DNA of 64,000 bases from CAWAMR01 sp963783095 (GCA_963783095.1 CAWAMR010000015.1:1-64000); one strand, 5' to 3'; shown: positions 8,930 to 19,770, counted from the first letter of the stretch. Numbers and translations: made by a program. The notes: generated by a model not told the origin, from the sequence alone.

Positions 8930-8947
8930 ATGAATCATCATCAGGAT

Positions 8948-10271
8948 CTACTTCTTCTCGACATAACCCTTTCCTGTTTTCTCTGCGATCAATTTCTCCG
9001 CTTCTTGGGTTGCCTTGGCGGCATCTGCGAAAGGTTTTGCTTCGTCTGGCCGTCCGTTCCAATTTTTCCCCACCGCGTGGTCAGATTGCAACCATCCGTG
9101 AATATTTCCCAGAACTTCGCAGAACCACCTTCGACGAACTCGAAGTAACGCCTGGTAATACTCCCGCTCGATTGCGCGGCGACAGGTGTCGGTGCCGCCA
9201 AAGAAACGGCGGTTTTGCCGGCCTTCGTTTCCTTGGCCGGGATCGTGTCGATTTTCGAGGCCGGTGTGAGATCGCTGCGTACGCCGACATAGCTTGGGAA
9301 GCACGGCACGCCCGCATCCGAAAGTTCCTGATAGCGGAAAGTGATGAGGCTGCCGACCGCCGGAGGACTGCTGCGTTCCTTATCGCTTAGACCCGTGCCA
9401 ACGGAGAATTCGATACCGTTTTTGAGGCGAACTTGCAAGGCCCCGACGCGACCCTTGTGTTTGCCCGCGCCAGCAGTGTGACCAATCACCGTGGCTTCGT
9501 CATCGTGGAACGTCTTTACTTTCAACAAGGTCGAGGATCGCCCGATTTCGTAAAGCGAGCCGGGTTGTCGGAGCATCAAGCCTTCGCCGCCGAGTGCTTC
9601 GACACGGTTCAGTTCTTCACGTAAGTGTTCGAGGCTCTTGCAAAGAATATGAGCATGGGCTTCGACGTATGGCAGTTTTTCGCCGGAAAGGATCTGTGCA
9701 ATGAATTCAAGCCGGTGCTTCGAAAGGGTCTTTCGAGCAGGGGCATCGAAGACAAGGAATTTCACTTCCTTCCACAAATCGGTCTTGTCCTGCCGGCGGA
9801 CAATGCTGACGGCGCGTTGAAACTTTTTGCGGCCGATCCACAATTCGCCATCGAGCGGAATGCTGGGAAGGCTTCGACGAACCAATCCGGGGCATGGTAG
9901 AGATTGCCTTGGCGGGAAATGAATTGTTTGCCATCCCAGAAGGCGCGGACACCATCGAGTTTTTCGCTCATCCACCAGCCGGCCAGATCGGTTGCAGAGT
10001 CCCAGCTTTCGGCCAGTAGCACGGGCGGCCCTCGCTTCATCACCCTCGGCTTTCACCGGCTTTTGCGGCAACGCTCCGCCGATTCGCGCTTCCTCGGCCT
10101 CATCGCCGCGCAGTTTGCGGAGATGCTTGCAGGTCGCCGTTCGATAGCGGTAGATTGATTCGCCATGCCGGACAGGTACAGGAATAGACGCCACCAGTGT
10201 TTTTAAGGATGTAAGGCTTCTGCGCCGGACCCTTTCATTTCGGTCGATTCGCCATCTTGCAGATCGGGCAT
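8948..10271 (-). CDS. ATP-dependent DNA ligase with N-terminal SWIM-like zinc finger and C-terminal WGR domain (frameshifted)
   Basis: Joined frames give about 440 residues. N-terminus MPDLQDGESTEMKGSGA leads into a SWIM-like zinc motif (CTCPAWRNQS ... RTCKHLRKLRG). The nucleotidyltransferase core follows: motif I EKLDGVRAFWDG with the adenylated lysine, motif III DGELWIG, FLVFDAP, motif IV GGEGLMLR, motif V LLKVK. An OB fold (KHKGRVGALQV, RYQELSDAGVPCFPSYVGVR) and a WGR domain (TTRWGKIGTDGQT) complete it. It seals DNA nicks using ATP. Breaks occur near 10190, 10040-9840 and 9045; the end is TGKGYVEKK. The SWIM and WGR modules suggest targeting to DNA damage. Start is the ATG at 10269-10271. 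Confidence 0.75.
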
Positions 10272-10440
10272 GATTCCCCTCCCAAACGTGGTGAAACGAT
10301 AAGTAGATTCGTTGATTGATTACGACTCCTGCATCAGAACGTAAATGCTGCCTGCGTTCTTGCAGCCGTTCGTTCCGAAGTAGCAAGCAACTCGGATGTC
10401 ACTTGTAGTTGAGACGAACCGTGAGAGGAAAGGAGAGGCC

Positions 10441-10493
10441 GTTTCTCACCCAGTTCGCTGGGCAACGACCTCCGCATCGCTGTTGGCGACTTT
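10441..10493. repeat. 53-bp dispersed repeat, copy 2
   Basis: Partner of 7985-8037 with two mismatches, same orientation. It lies in the gap between the ligase start and the hypothetical gene ending at 10515. Confidence 0.8.
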
Positions 10494-10514
10494 CCAAACA
10501 GCGCAAGCGAATCT

Positions 10515-10850
10515 TCAGCACTGCTGGCCGTTGTTCAGATAGCCGTGTGCTCGGGAGCTTCCTATGTGCATTCCCTTTTCGTCTGTGAGCCAGTCCAGGA
10601 GTGCTTGACACGCTTCTTCTTCTGAAGCTACAGTAACTTCGCCAATCGGCGCAGCATCTTCGTCGTCGCTTTTTTCCCAAAACTCAATCCACCATTGACC
10701 ATCATTTGTGGACACTTCTACCGATCTTCCGCGATGGCAGGCGAAGAGAAACGGCCCGTCCGCCAAACCACGAATGGAAACCTGGTCAATCGAGTTGCAT
10801 AGTCGAGTTTCAAGAGATTTCAAATGCGAAATTGATGGCATGTCCTTCAT
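10515..10850 (-). CDS. Small acidic hypothetical protein
   Basis: 111 residues from the internal ATG giving MKDMPSISHLKSLETRL, preceded by AAGGC. The longer frame from 10934 has no better RBS. The protein is soluble and acidic (WWIEFWEKSDDEDAAPIGEV, ASEEEACQALLDWLTDEKG), with conserved-looking tryptophans. The layout (short strands, then one helix) is like small orphan immunity-type proteins, but no family can be named. No partner gene is visible. Confidence 0.5.
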   Translation of the reverse strand: MKDMPSISHLKSLETRLCNSIDQVSIRGLADGPFLFACHRGRSVEVSTNDGQWWIEFWEKSDDEDAAPIGEVTVASEEEACQALLDWLTDEKGMHIGSSRAHGYLNNGQQC

Positions 10851-11161
10851 TAGTTTGCCTTGCTCGAAAAGTCGATGAACCGCCCGGGGTTTTTGAAGCA
10901 ACCTCGGTTTGGCCCTTGTGTCCGAAGATGGCATCGTAGCCCGTCGCGAAATCGGAATCTTCGCTCAGACCGACCCTTTCTGCGCCAGTTTTCTTGCCGA
11001 GCGGGCGCAACTCGCCTTCGAAATGCTCCATCCCCACCCGTGCCGTTCTGCGACTGGAAGGCCATCTTGTTCAACTGACCGAACTTGGCAGCGCCTCTTT
11101 AGCCAAGAGTGTAAGATCGCAAACTCGCGTCGGGAAGACCGTGACAACTCATCGCTCACAA
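10851..11161. other. Gap without a recognisable gene
   Basis: Several overlapping frames are open here on both strands, none with a convincing RBS, domain or composition. It may hold remnants of a decayed gene on the minus strand. I see no RNA gene, repeat or terminator. Confidence 0.4.
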
Positions 11162-14050
11162 TTAAACGATTCGTCCGTTTACTCCTTTCCTTCTTCTCCT
11201 CTTCTTCTTCTCAGGTTCCTTTGGCATTCGAGGAGCGGCGGGTGCAGGCGTGTACTGAAGCAGTTTTGCTCCGGTCGATTTCGCATTCGCCGAAAAGATT
11301 CCTTGCAGCGAAATCAGTTTGCCTTTGATGTCGGCATTTGCTTCTTCGGTGTTGGCCATTTCGGTCAACAATCCAATTTGAGGCGGGTTAGCCCGTGCCG
11401 CGCAGCTGAATATGCTTGATGAGGGCATCGGCAGCGGCAAGGCGATTCGCGGGTGGATTGTCTTCGCCAACGAGCAGGACGACGCTCGCCAGATCTTGTT
11501 GCCCTCCTTGCTCGCGAGCCGGGCAACCGCTTCGATCGCTTGCGGGGCCAGATCCTTCGAGCGCAGCGCTCTTTCGCAAGGCTGCTTCCGCATCAATGAA
11601 CGGATACCCTTCAAGCTCACCGACCGCCATCTTTCGCAGCCATTCGATGGCTATCTGAGCGTTGGTTCGCTTGGTCGCTTCCAATACCTTCGGATCCTGG
11701 AAGTAGACGAAACCATCCAATTCCTCCTTCATCGATTGTTCGGTGAAGACTTCGGGTATGACCTTGACCTGTTTATAGGTCCGGGTCAGAATATTCAGCC
11801 TGGCTTCGACGACGGGGTTGTGCACGACCATAGGCGGTAACGGCTCCTGGATGACTTTCCCGGCCTTCGTGAACTGTCCCTCTGTCACCGCCTGCCAGAA
11901 AATTCGGGTCAGAAGCTGCACATCGGCAGGCTGGTCGAGTTCCAGCTTGGCGACGAGGTCGGCCAGCTTGGGTGTCAGTACTTTCTGATTGAGGAAGAAC
12001 ACGGCGTTCGGCAAGTTTCGATTTCAGCGCTGCCAGCCGGCTACGACGCTGATCGGGGGCAATCACGAGCCGGGCTTTCACAGCATCCAGTGGAAGTTCG
12101 AGATCCCCTTCCGGGGCTGCCAGCAGCGAGTAGTATTGAGCCGATCCAGAACATCGGGTGTTACGGCGATCCCCACAGACTCAACCAATTTCCTCATTCG
12201 ACTCACGCGATCGTTAAATCGACGAGCAGGGGCATCGCGCAAAGGATTTGGATCGGCCGACTGATGTTGGGCGAAGACGACTTCTTCATGTTCTTGAGCA
12301 GCGATCAAAACCGCAAGGCGGGCCAGTAAGGTGATGGGATGGGCCGATGGCGGTTCTTCACCGGAAGCCACGACAATCATCGGGACCGATCCCGTTCGCA
12401 AGTCGGCACGTGCCTGTGCCAGAAATTCGGGGAAGAGCGGATAGGGCAAATGGGGATCAACCACCAGAAGCTCATAATCCCCTTTACGCTGCATTCGCTT
12501 CACAACATCCCGACCCGTTGTGGCGATTTCCACATCGTAGCCCATTCGACGCAATAGTTCCGCCGTGGCCTGGGAGCGAACACGATCGGGATCGCCAATC
12601 ATCGCCTTGGGTTTGCTATCCTTCTCTTGCGGCTCCGAGGAAATGGCACCGCTCAATATCTTGACGATCTGCGCTGTGCGATGATGCGTGGGCGGACCCG
12701 GCATTCTCAAGAGCGCATCGGCCGCGGCGAATTGAATCCGACGATCGGGATAATCGAGTGCTTTCATTAAAAGTGAGGGCCTTAAAGCCTGCCCCGAACC
12801 GGTTGGCGCAGTTCGTTCGGAGGGACGTGCCGATTTGAGTTCCGCACGGTCGGCGATGGCCTGGATCATCACCAGAGCGGTTGGAACCTTGTCGGTGCGA
12901 AGTGCGCTTTCCAATAACTCGGTGAGGAGCGAATAGGGAGCAGTTGCGATGATCGCGTTCAGCGCCGTGCTGATCGGGATAGCGGCAGATCGACGCCGGA
13001 ATGCTGAAAATGTCGCTCAGCGCGAAATTGATAAACAGCCGTTGGGCCTCGTTGTAGTCCGCCTGAATTTCCAAGGCCCACTTAGATAGCGCATCCCATA
13101 ATATTCTTCCGCATCGGCGATGCTTTTCTCTTCCGTTACCAGTTGCTTTCCGTCCCAGCGCCAGATGGTCATGCGGTCCTTGCTTGGGAATCGGGCTTTG
13201 TGTTCGTGGAATCGGCGGGCAGTTTCCGTGAGATTCCATTGCGCGAGGCGCGATCTTTCTCGCGTTCGTTCAACGGGTCTCTACCCAGGAGTCCTTGCAA
13301 GAGAACGAGGCGCTTTTTGGCGGATCGATTCCGGATTCTGGGCCAACGGCGCAAGGGTATACCACAACATCGGGATAATGTCGGTATCCCCGCGAAGGCA
13401 AGGCAACGAAATCGCGCCGTTTGAGCAGAGAATCGAGCAGATCGCTCTTGAACTTGAAATCCGTCGTGTCGAGGGCAGCAACGATGGGAGGAACGGGCAG
13501 AGTTCAAATAGCGGCAGTACCTCGAGGATCGCTGCTTTGAGTTGGGTGTCGGGTGTCGCCTGTGCGATGCCCAGCAGAATGGGAATCGCATCAATGCCGG
13601 CACCAATAATTCCTTGACGGCAAAGGTCGATTCTTCAGGAGTCGGCGCTGTGAGATTCTTGGCGAATTTCGTGATTCGGTCGGGATTGCTCAATTCCTTC
13701 TTCAAGGCCGTACTGACCAATTCGATCAATTTCTCCACGTCTTCGCGTGCGGCCATATCGCCGGCGCAATCGGGGGCCCGGCGCTCCACGTTTCGGAGTT
13801 TTAAGAAAGCAACCAGTCCATCCTTGGCCTCAATGTCGAGCAGATCCTTATCGTTGGGATTGGACTTGAGCAGATTCTTGATGTGGTCCGCGGCGATCTC
13901 GTATTTGCCTACCGCAACCTCAAACTGAATGGCTTTCCAGTATTCGGGGGTGTTGGTCGGTTTCTTGTAGAACTCTCGCTCCTGTCCGTGGAGTGCCGTC
14001 CAGCCAATTGCCACTGCCGTCAGAACGCCAAAGAAGATTCGACTATTCAC
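11162..14050 (-). CDS. Large exported HEAT-repeat-like protein with receiver-like domain (frameshifted)
   Basis: Joined frames give about 960 residues. The signal peptide is MNSRIFFGVLTAVAIGWTAL. Helical repeat segments of HEAT/TPR type follow (YWKAIQFEVAVGKYEIAADH, ALDYPDRRIQFAAADALLRM). A CheY-like segment comes next (TAELLRRMGYDVEIATTGRD, YELLVVDPHLPYPLFPEFLA, GSVPMIVVAS). The C-terminus repeats ADALIKHIQLRG-type helices and ends in a basic tail (KKKRRRRKG). The frame changes near 13610, 13200, 12900, 12050 and 11500. The receiver-like part keeps an aspartate at the phosphoacceptor position, but sits in an exported protein, so phosphorylation is unlikely. Role unknown. Confidence 0.6.
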
Positions 14051-14142
14051 CGGATGATTCTCCCGGAGATGATGAATTTACGGATAGGAGAGGCGCAGCG
14101 GCTCCCCCGGATTGCGCCACTCTATAGTTTCACCACATTTTA

Positions 14143-15444
14143 TCAGATCTGGCAATCCTCTTCCGCCGCGATCAGGTCGGCATAGGTTTCGCGGCGACGG
14201 ATCAGGCGGTGTTTATCGCCTGTAACGAGGACTTCGGCGGCCCGCAGCCGGCTGTTGTAATTGGAACTCATCGCCATGCCGTAGGCGCCGGCGCTGAAGA
14301 CCGCCAGCAAATCGCCCCGCTTCAGACGGGGCAGCGGGCGGTCCTTGGCCAGAAAGTCGCCCGACTCGCAGACCGGTCCGACGACGTTCTGCTCGCAAGG
14401 TGTTCGGCATCTCGGTCTCATAATCGTCCGGCGGAGCCGGCGAACCCGCGACCGGCGCGACCGGCCAGATGCGATGGAACGAATCGTAGAGCGTCGGCCG
14501 GATCAGATCGTTCATCGCGGCATCTTGGATGATGTAATGCTTGCCGCCGGATTCCTTGGTGAAGATGACCCGGCTGACGCAGAATGCCCGGCATTGCCGA
14601 CGATGAACCGCCCCGGTTCCAGAACGAGCTTGCACCCGGCCTGTTTGACGGCCGGCACGATCACTTCGGCGAAAGCGCTGGCCGGGCAGCGCTTCCTGCT
14701 TGCGGTAGTGGATGCCGAAGCCGCCGCCCATGTTCAGATATTCGATCGGGTGTCCCTGCTTGCGCAGGGCGTCGATCAGCTTCAGGCCCTTCTCGATGCC
14801 CTGCCGGTACGGTTCGGCCGACAGGATCGGCGAGCCGAGGTGCATGTGCAAGCCCTGAACTGCGCAGATGCGGATGGCCGACCACACCTTGGGCGACTTC
14901 GAGGATCGTGTCGATGTCGAGGCCGAACTTGACGCCTTTGACGCGAGGTATCGGTCTTGGCGTGCGTCTTGGGCGGCAGGTCGGGATTGACCCGCAAGGC
15001 GACGGAGGCGACCTTGCCCATGCGCTCGGCGACTTCGCCGAGTAGCATGCAGTTCGGCGTCGCTCTCGACGTTGAACATCAAGACGCCGCTGTTCAAGGC
15101 CATAGCGCATCTCTTCGTCGGTCTTGCCGACGCCGGCGAAGACGATCTTGCTCGCCCGGGCAGCCCGCGTTCAAGGCGCGATAAAGTTCGCCGCCGGAGG
15201 TGACGTCGCACGCCGGAGCCGTTCTGGACCATCAGGCGGGCAGATGTGGATATTGCCGTTGGTCTTGATGCTGTAGCAGATCAGCGGATGCGGCCGGCGC
15301 GAAGGCAGTCTGCAACTGTTTCAGATGATGCAGCAGCGTCGCCTGGCTATAGACGAACAGCGGCGTGCCGTACTTCTCCGCCAGTTCGGCGACGGGGATT
15401 TCTTCGCAGTGGAGAATGCGATTGCGGTAGTTGAAATGGTCCAT
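14143..15444 (-). CDS. lysA: LysA, diaminopimelate decarboxylase (heavily frameshifted)
   Basis: The start is ATG 15442-15444 (MDHFNYRNRILHCEEIPVAE, then YGTPLFVYSQATL). PLP-binding segment SIKTNGNIHIC, then LNMGGGFGIHY, then DAAMNDLIRPTLYDSFH, and the C-terminal AGAYGMAMSSNYNSRLR match LysA. The enzyme decarboxylates meso-diaminopimelate to L-lysine, the last step of lysine synthesis, using PLP. At least five frame changes occur within 1.3 kb, in the most GC-rich part of this region. Length (about 430 residues) fits an intact gene, so I read the breaks as sequencing errors. Monocistronic; the ISKra4-type element lies 95 bases upstream of its start. Confidence 0.82.
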
Positions 15445-15538
15445 GATTCTTTGATATTGAGTGAGTGCAGGAACGGACGCTTGAAGGTATGATACCGATG
15501 GTTGAAGCGAAGAGAACCATTCGTCGAGCAATCCCCTT

Positions 15539-15547
15539 GGCCGACAC
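15539..15547. repeat. Target-site duplication, left
   Basis: GGCCGACAC immediately before the left terminal repeat, repeated exactly at 17094-17102. A 9-bp duplication fits the ISKra4 group. Confidence 0.9.
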
Positions 15548-17093
15548 GGGTGTGGCAAAATTTCCTGGCGCATTTTGAGTAGTTTGGTCAAGATAGGTAA
15601 AAGGTGTGTTGAGCGGAAGGAATTGAGCACCATGACCAGGATCCTATCATGCAGCCAGAACCGAAGTTTTCCCGCGAAGCGTACATTGAATCAATGCGAC
15701 AACGGGTCGAAGAAATCCTTGGAAAGGTGGCGGATGCAGTCAACGACGCGACGCCAGGCCACATCATTTCGGGAAGTGAGGAGCAGGTTCGCGACCTGTT
15801 CGCAAAGCTGAGATGTGAGGCATTCGAGCGGGCGGCCCAGATGCGAATCGATGCGGCGGAAGCCGCTTTTCCCCCCTCCGAAGGACCCGAAGACCGGAAA
15901 GAACAAGCGCAATAAAGGACGGCAGGAGTACACCGTTCTGACGATCAACGGCCGCATCCGACTCTGGCGGCGGCGCTGGCATTCGCCGGACGAAGGCACG
16001 ACGACGCCGCTGGACGCTTGGGTCGATCAGCCGAAGCAACCATCAGCCTGGGCGTGCGCGAGATGGCCTGTCGGCTCAACGGCGATGGCAAGAACTTCGA
16101 CAAGGCGGCCGACAACCTGGCTCGTACGGCTCAGGTGCAGATCAGCGGCGAAACATTCCGGTGCTCGTGGAGACCGAGGGCGGCAGGTGCTGCAAGCGCA
16201 GAAGGCGGGACAAGTTGCCGGTCAATTGGTCGGCGAGCGATTGCAAAACGGAGAGCGGCCGGCACGCGGATTTACTTCGGCAGCGATGGGGTGATGGTGC
16301 CGCTGGTGACCGACGTGGAGAAGAAGAAACGGCGCCAGAAGATCAAGGCGAAGCGTCGGCGTCGCGGCAAGAAGGCAAAGCCGCTGCCGCCTCGAAAAGT
16401 CGGCACGGACCAGAAATACAAGGAGTTCAAGATCGTAGCCTTCTACGACGAAACGCAGGAGCATCGCTTGGTGGCGGGGACCAAAGGCGACTGCCAAGTA
16501 GCGGGACGCCTGATGCGTCGGGAAGCGGCCGCATCCATTTGGATGTGGCGGACGAGAAGATCGGCAACGTCGATGGCTCGCCGTGGATCCGCAATCAAGT
16601 CGAGCGACAGAGTCTGCCTCTGGATGCGCTGGGTCTGGATTTCTATCACCTGGCGAGCGCGTTCACAAAGCGCGGCGGGAAATCTACGGTGATGAGGACG
16701 AAACGGGCAAAGAAATGGGCCGGTGGACCTGCTCCATTCGTTCAAGCACGAAGGCTACAAGCCTGCTTGGGAGTTGCTCCTGACAATGGCGCGTGGCCTC
16801 AAACGAGGCCAGCGGCGAGCCGACGAGTTGCTCTTTTACGTGAGCGAGCGGTCGGACATGATCCGCTATCCCGAATTCATCGCCAAGGGGTGGCAGATTG
16901 GCAGCGGCCCAACGGAAGCGACCTGCAAAACACTGACGGAACGTGTGAAAGGCCCAGGAATGCGCTGGGATCCGCCGAACGCCGAGGCCATCATGGGGAT
17001 CGAATCGCTTTCACAGAGTGACCAATGGAAGGTCTACTGGGAAAGTCATTTGCCCTCAAAGGGTTAGGTATGCCAGGAAATTTTGCCACACCC
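15548..17093 (+). mobile_element. ISKra4-type insertion sequence, complete with terminal repeats
   Basis: A 1546-bp element bounded by perfect 22-bp inverted repeats: GGGTGTGGCAAAATTTCCTG plus GC at 15548-15569 and its complement at 17072-17093. It is flanked by the 9-bp duplication GGCCGACAC. It carries one transposase gene in the plus direction. Exact repeats and duplication show a recent, undegraded insertion between lysA and the retropepsin-like gene; it interrupts no recognisable ORF. Confidence 0.92.
15649..17067 (+). CDS. ISKra4-family transposase (frameshifted)
   Basis: Joined frames give about 470 residues. N-terminus MQPEPKFSREAYIESMRQRV. Internal blocks include TINGRIRLWRRRW, VGTDQKYKEFKIVAFYDE, ALGLDFYHLA and IGSGPTEATCKTLTERVKGP, followed by GMRWDPPNAEAIM. 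The last two are hallmarks of the C-terminus of ISKra4-type DDE transposases. Frames change at about 15880, 16040, 16170, 16530 and 16730. Since the element's ends are perfect, the ORF was probably intact when it moved, and the breaks may be sequencing errors. It catalyses cut or copy of the element at the 22-bp terminal repeats. Confidence 0.82.
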
Positions 17094-17102
17094 GGCCGAC
17101 AC
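17094..17102. repeat. Target-site duplication, right
   Basis: GGCCGACAC, identical to 15539-15547. Confidence 0.9.
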
Positions 17103-17123
17103 CGATTTACACTGGAATGAGTT

Positions 17124-17561
17124 TCATGGTTGCTTTGCGATCGTATAGCGATGTCCTTGGCCAATCATGCAAACGACATCGCCGGGGCGATCGACGACCA
17201 CGGCAAAGAGGTTCATGATGTCGCGGCCGAGTACGCACATGTCGAGGGCGTCGGCCTGAGTGAAGCCGGCGAAGAATCCTTGGAAGGCAATGGTGGCTCC
17301 GCCGCCGAGCGGCAAACGAATGTGCGTGGCAACGGCGACCGTGGAAGCTGCGCCGCCCACACCGCCAAGTTGATGAGGAGCTGGCAGGTGCGGAAGGGCC
17401 AACGTCGCCAAGACTGCTGCGGTAAAAACCGTTCTGTCCGCACCCACATCCACGAGCAACTCCACGGGTAGCCACGAACCGTCCGCGCCAAGTACTTCAC
17501 CTTCGATCACCGGACGAATGATACCGTCATCACACAGCGTCCAAAACCCAGGAATGAGCAT
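17124..17561 (-). CDS. Retropepsin-like aspartic protease family protein
   Basis: 145 residues from ATG 17559-17561 (MLIPGFWTLCDDGIIRPVIE), with GGATGGAG upstream. The pepsin-like core has the catalytic loop LLVDVGADRTVF (Asp-Val-Gly), the flap region LGGVGGAASTVAV and the hydrophobic-Gly motif MCVLGRDIMNLFAVVVD. Single-domain retropepsins work as dimers. In planctomycetes this gene is often paired with a DUF5678-type gene, as here, where the starts overlap by about 30 bases. Substrate unknown; no signal peptide. Confidence 0.7.
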   Translation of the reverse strand: MLIPGFWTLCDDGIIRPVIEGEVLGADGSWLPVELLVDVGADRTVFTAAVLATLALPHLPAPHQLGGVGGAASTVAVATHIRLPLGGGATIAFQGFFAGFTQADALDMCVLGRDIMNLFAVVVDRPGDVVCMIGQGHRYTIAKQP

Positions 17562-17857
17562 AGATTCGCTCCATCCTTTCACGCGGGATACATCGAAGCA
17601 ACAGGCCATCATCTTCCGGATGAGCCTTGCGCGCCATCGCCACAACCTCCGGTGCCGTGTCGGCCACGAACAGTTCTTGGCCCGCAACGCAGATACACTT
17701 GCCGCGATGCTGCAGCGTACACCTGTGGAACATGAGCTTGCAGCCAATCGGAGTTTTTACGGACCCGTTCACGTTGCGCTTTGATTTTGGCAATTTCATC
17801 CGGGTCGGTTACTTCGACCATCACCAGCGGCAGAGATTTTGCCTGGATCATGAGCAT
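17530..17857 (-). CDS. DUF5678-like protein, partner of the retropepsin-like gene (frameshifted)
   Basis: About 108 residues from ATG 17855-17857 (MLMIQAKSLPLVMVEVTDPD, then AKIKAQRERVRKNSDWLQAH). The frame shifts near 17700 into GKCICVAGQELFVADTAPEV and MARKAHPEDDGLLLRCIPRE. The GKxxxVAGQELFVADTxxE pattern is what I know from DUF5678 proteins. Its 3' end overlaps the retropepsin-like gene start, so the two are co-translated. Function unknown. Confidence 0.62.
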
Positions 17858-18032
17858 TCCCTCCCTTTCGCTCCATTATAGTGCGTGAAGGTGCGATCCT
17901 GACCACATCTAACCGAATATTTGGCCAGAGCGAATATTCGGCTATCCCCGCAACCTTGTTCGTGGTTCTACCGGACGGTTGACAAGCATTTTGTTTCTAA
18001 ACGAGAGCAAAAGCGGTCACGGTAGTTTCTGA
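17858..18032. other. Gap after argH with one small hairpin
   Basis: The only structure seen is a 9-bp inverted repeat, CCGAATATT (17913-17921) with AATATTCGG (17933-17941). It lies downstream of argH but lacks a T-run. Confidence 0.4.
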
Positions 18033-19412
18033 TTATTGCAACCGATCTCGCCATTCCTTCAATTGCCGATCGACTTCCGCAGGTGCCGTGGAGCCGTAAC
18101 TCCGAAATGCATGGAGTGCCTTGTGGACACCCAGCACTTCATAGACCGCTCGGCCATAGCCGGGACATACCGCTTCAAACCGATCGACGGGCAGTTCCAG
18201 TAGCCGGCACCGTCTCTGCTCGCATTCGCGTACCAATAGGCCGACCGCTTCATGTGCGGTTCGCATCGGCACTCCGCGAGCGATGAGACCATTCCATCAA
18301 AGTCGTCGCATCCAGGAAGCCGTCTTCGAGGCGATCCGCGATCACTTCTCGTCGCAGCCTCGATTCTTTCACCAGCGGAGCCGCCACTTCCAAAGTGCTC
18401 GCGACCGTGTCGTGCGAATCGAACAGGGCGGGCTTGTCTTCTTGCAAGTCGCGGTTGTAGGCCATCGGCAGCCCTTTGAGCAGAATCAACAGTTTTGCAG
18501 GTTGGCGATCACGCGGGCGGTCTTGCCGCGCGTCAGTTCCAGCACGTCCGGGTTCTTCTTGTGCGGCATGATGCTCGAACCGGTGCAGAACGAATCGGGC
18601 AACTCGAATGAAGTTGAACTCCGTCGTGCTCCAGAGAATCCACTCCTCGGCCCAGGTGCTCAAATGCATCGCGATCAGCGATAGGCAGAAAGAGAACTCC
18701 ACCACGAAATCGCGGTCGCTGGAAACATCCAGGCTGTTGCGGGCGACGGCGTCGAAGCCGAGTTGTCGGGCCACGCTGTGTCGATCGATGGGCAGAGAAG
18801 TGCCGGCCAGTGCCGCTGCGCCGAGCGGCAACATGTTGACCCGTTTCCGGCAGTCCGGCAGCCGATCGCGATCGCGCTGAAACTTCTCGACATAAGCCAG
18901 GAAGTAATGCGCCGCCAGCACGGGCTGGGCACGCTGCATATGCGTGTAACCGGGGATGACGACATCTTGTTCTCGTTCGGCGAAGTCGAGAAAGGATCGC
19001 TGCAATTCGAGAAGTCGAATATCGAAGGCATCGATCGCATCGCGCATCCAGAGTTTCAAATCGGTGACGACCTGATCGTTGCGGCTCCGCGCCGTGTGCA
19101 GCTTGCGGCCAACATCGCCGAGCCGCTCGATCAACGCGGACTCGATGTGCGTGTGGATGTCTTCCAGATCGAACGAAAACGGGATTTTTCCATTTTCGAT
19201 GTCCGTTCCAATAGTTGTCGAGGGTAGTAGCGATCAGCTCGGCCTCCTCACCTGTCAAAAGGCCGACTTCGGCAAGCATCCGGGCGTGGGCGATACTGGC
19301 GAGTAATGTCGTGGCGATAGAGCCGTTGATCGAAACTGATTGATTCGGTGAATGCTTCCACTCGTTGGTCGGTGGTACCGGAGAACCGGCCACCCCAAGT
19401 TTTCTGGCTCAT
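18033..19412 (-). CDS. argH: ArgH, argininosuccinate lyase (frameshifted)
   Basis: The start is ATG 19410-19412 (MSQKTWGGRFSGTTDQRVEA). Conserved blocks: RSRNDQV, GYTHMQRAQPVLAAHYFLAY, LPLGAAALAGTSLPIDR, and the fumarase-superfamily signature GSSIMPHKKNP, read across a frameshift near 18570. C-terminus TAPAEVDRQLKEWRDRL. The enzyme splits argininosuccinate into arginine and fumarate in the cytoplasm, the last step of arginine synthesis. Length of about 459 residues is normal for ArgH. Breaks near 19310, 19200, 18570 and 18270 look like sequencing indels. Confidence 0.88.
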
Positions 19413-19770
19413 TGACGATCCACGGAAAGGAACGAAAAGGAAAGCGGATGTTGTAGCGATGCGAGTTGAAATGGAAATGCAAAGTTGGGCGTAGAAGCAC
19501 CCGGGGACGCAGCCATATTCTGTGTAGAGGCCATTTTCTGTTACAATTCCGTTGCAAACTCGTTACAAAGGCACAAGTCATTTGCCCGTAGGAAGATGCG
19601 AGCCCGGCGGGTTTTTCGTCCTCGTACTCATACTCTTAGTCTTAGTCTTAATCGGATTAAGACTAAGAGTACGAGTATGATGGCCGGCCTCTGATGACGT
19701 GGGCCATTCAGCGGGGCAGCACTTCGAGCTTAACGGCTCTCACTTCAGATGTTCGATGTCTCCCTCAACA
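19413..19770. other. 358-bp gap between argH and the histidine kinase gene
   Basis: Contains the promoter region of argH (not resolved) and the CTCTTAGTCTTA palindrome at 19620-19682. No ORF in it has a domain or a convincing RBS. Confidence 0.5.
19620..19682. repeat. Hexamer-like palindromic repeat (CTCGTA/CTCTTA/GTCTTA)
   Basis: Short related hexamers (CTCGTA, CTCATA, CTCTTA, GTCTTA) run into ATCGG and then reverse as ATTAAGACTAAGAGTACGAG. The result is an imperfect hairpin of about 25 bp. It differs sharply in composition from its surroundings. It may act as a terminator for the leftward argH direction or be a mobile palindrome. Confidence 0.7.
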
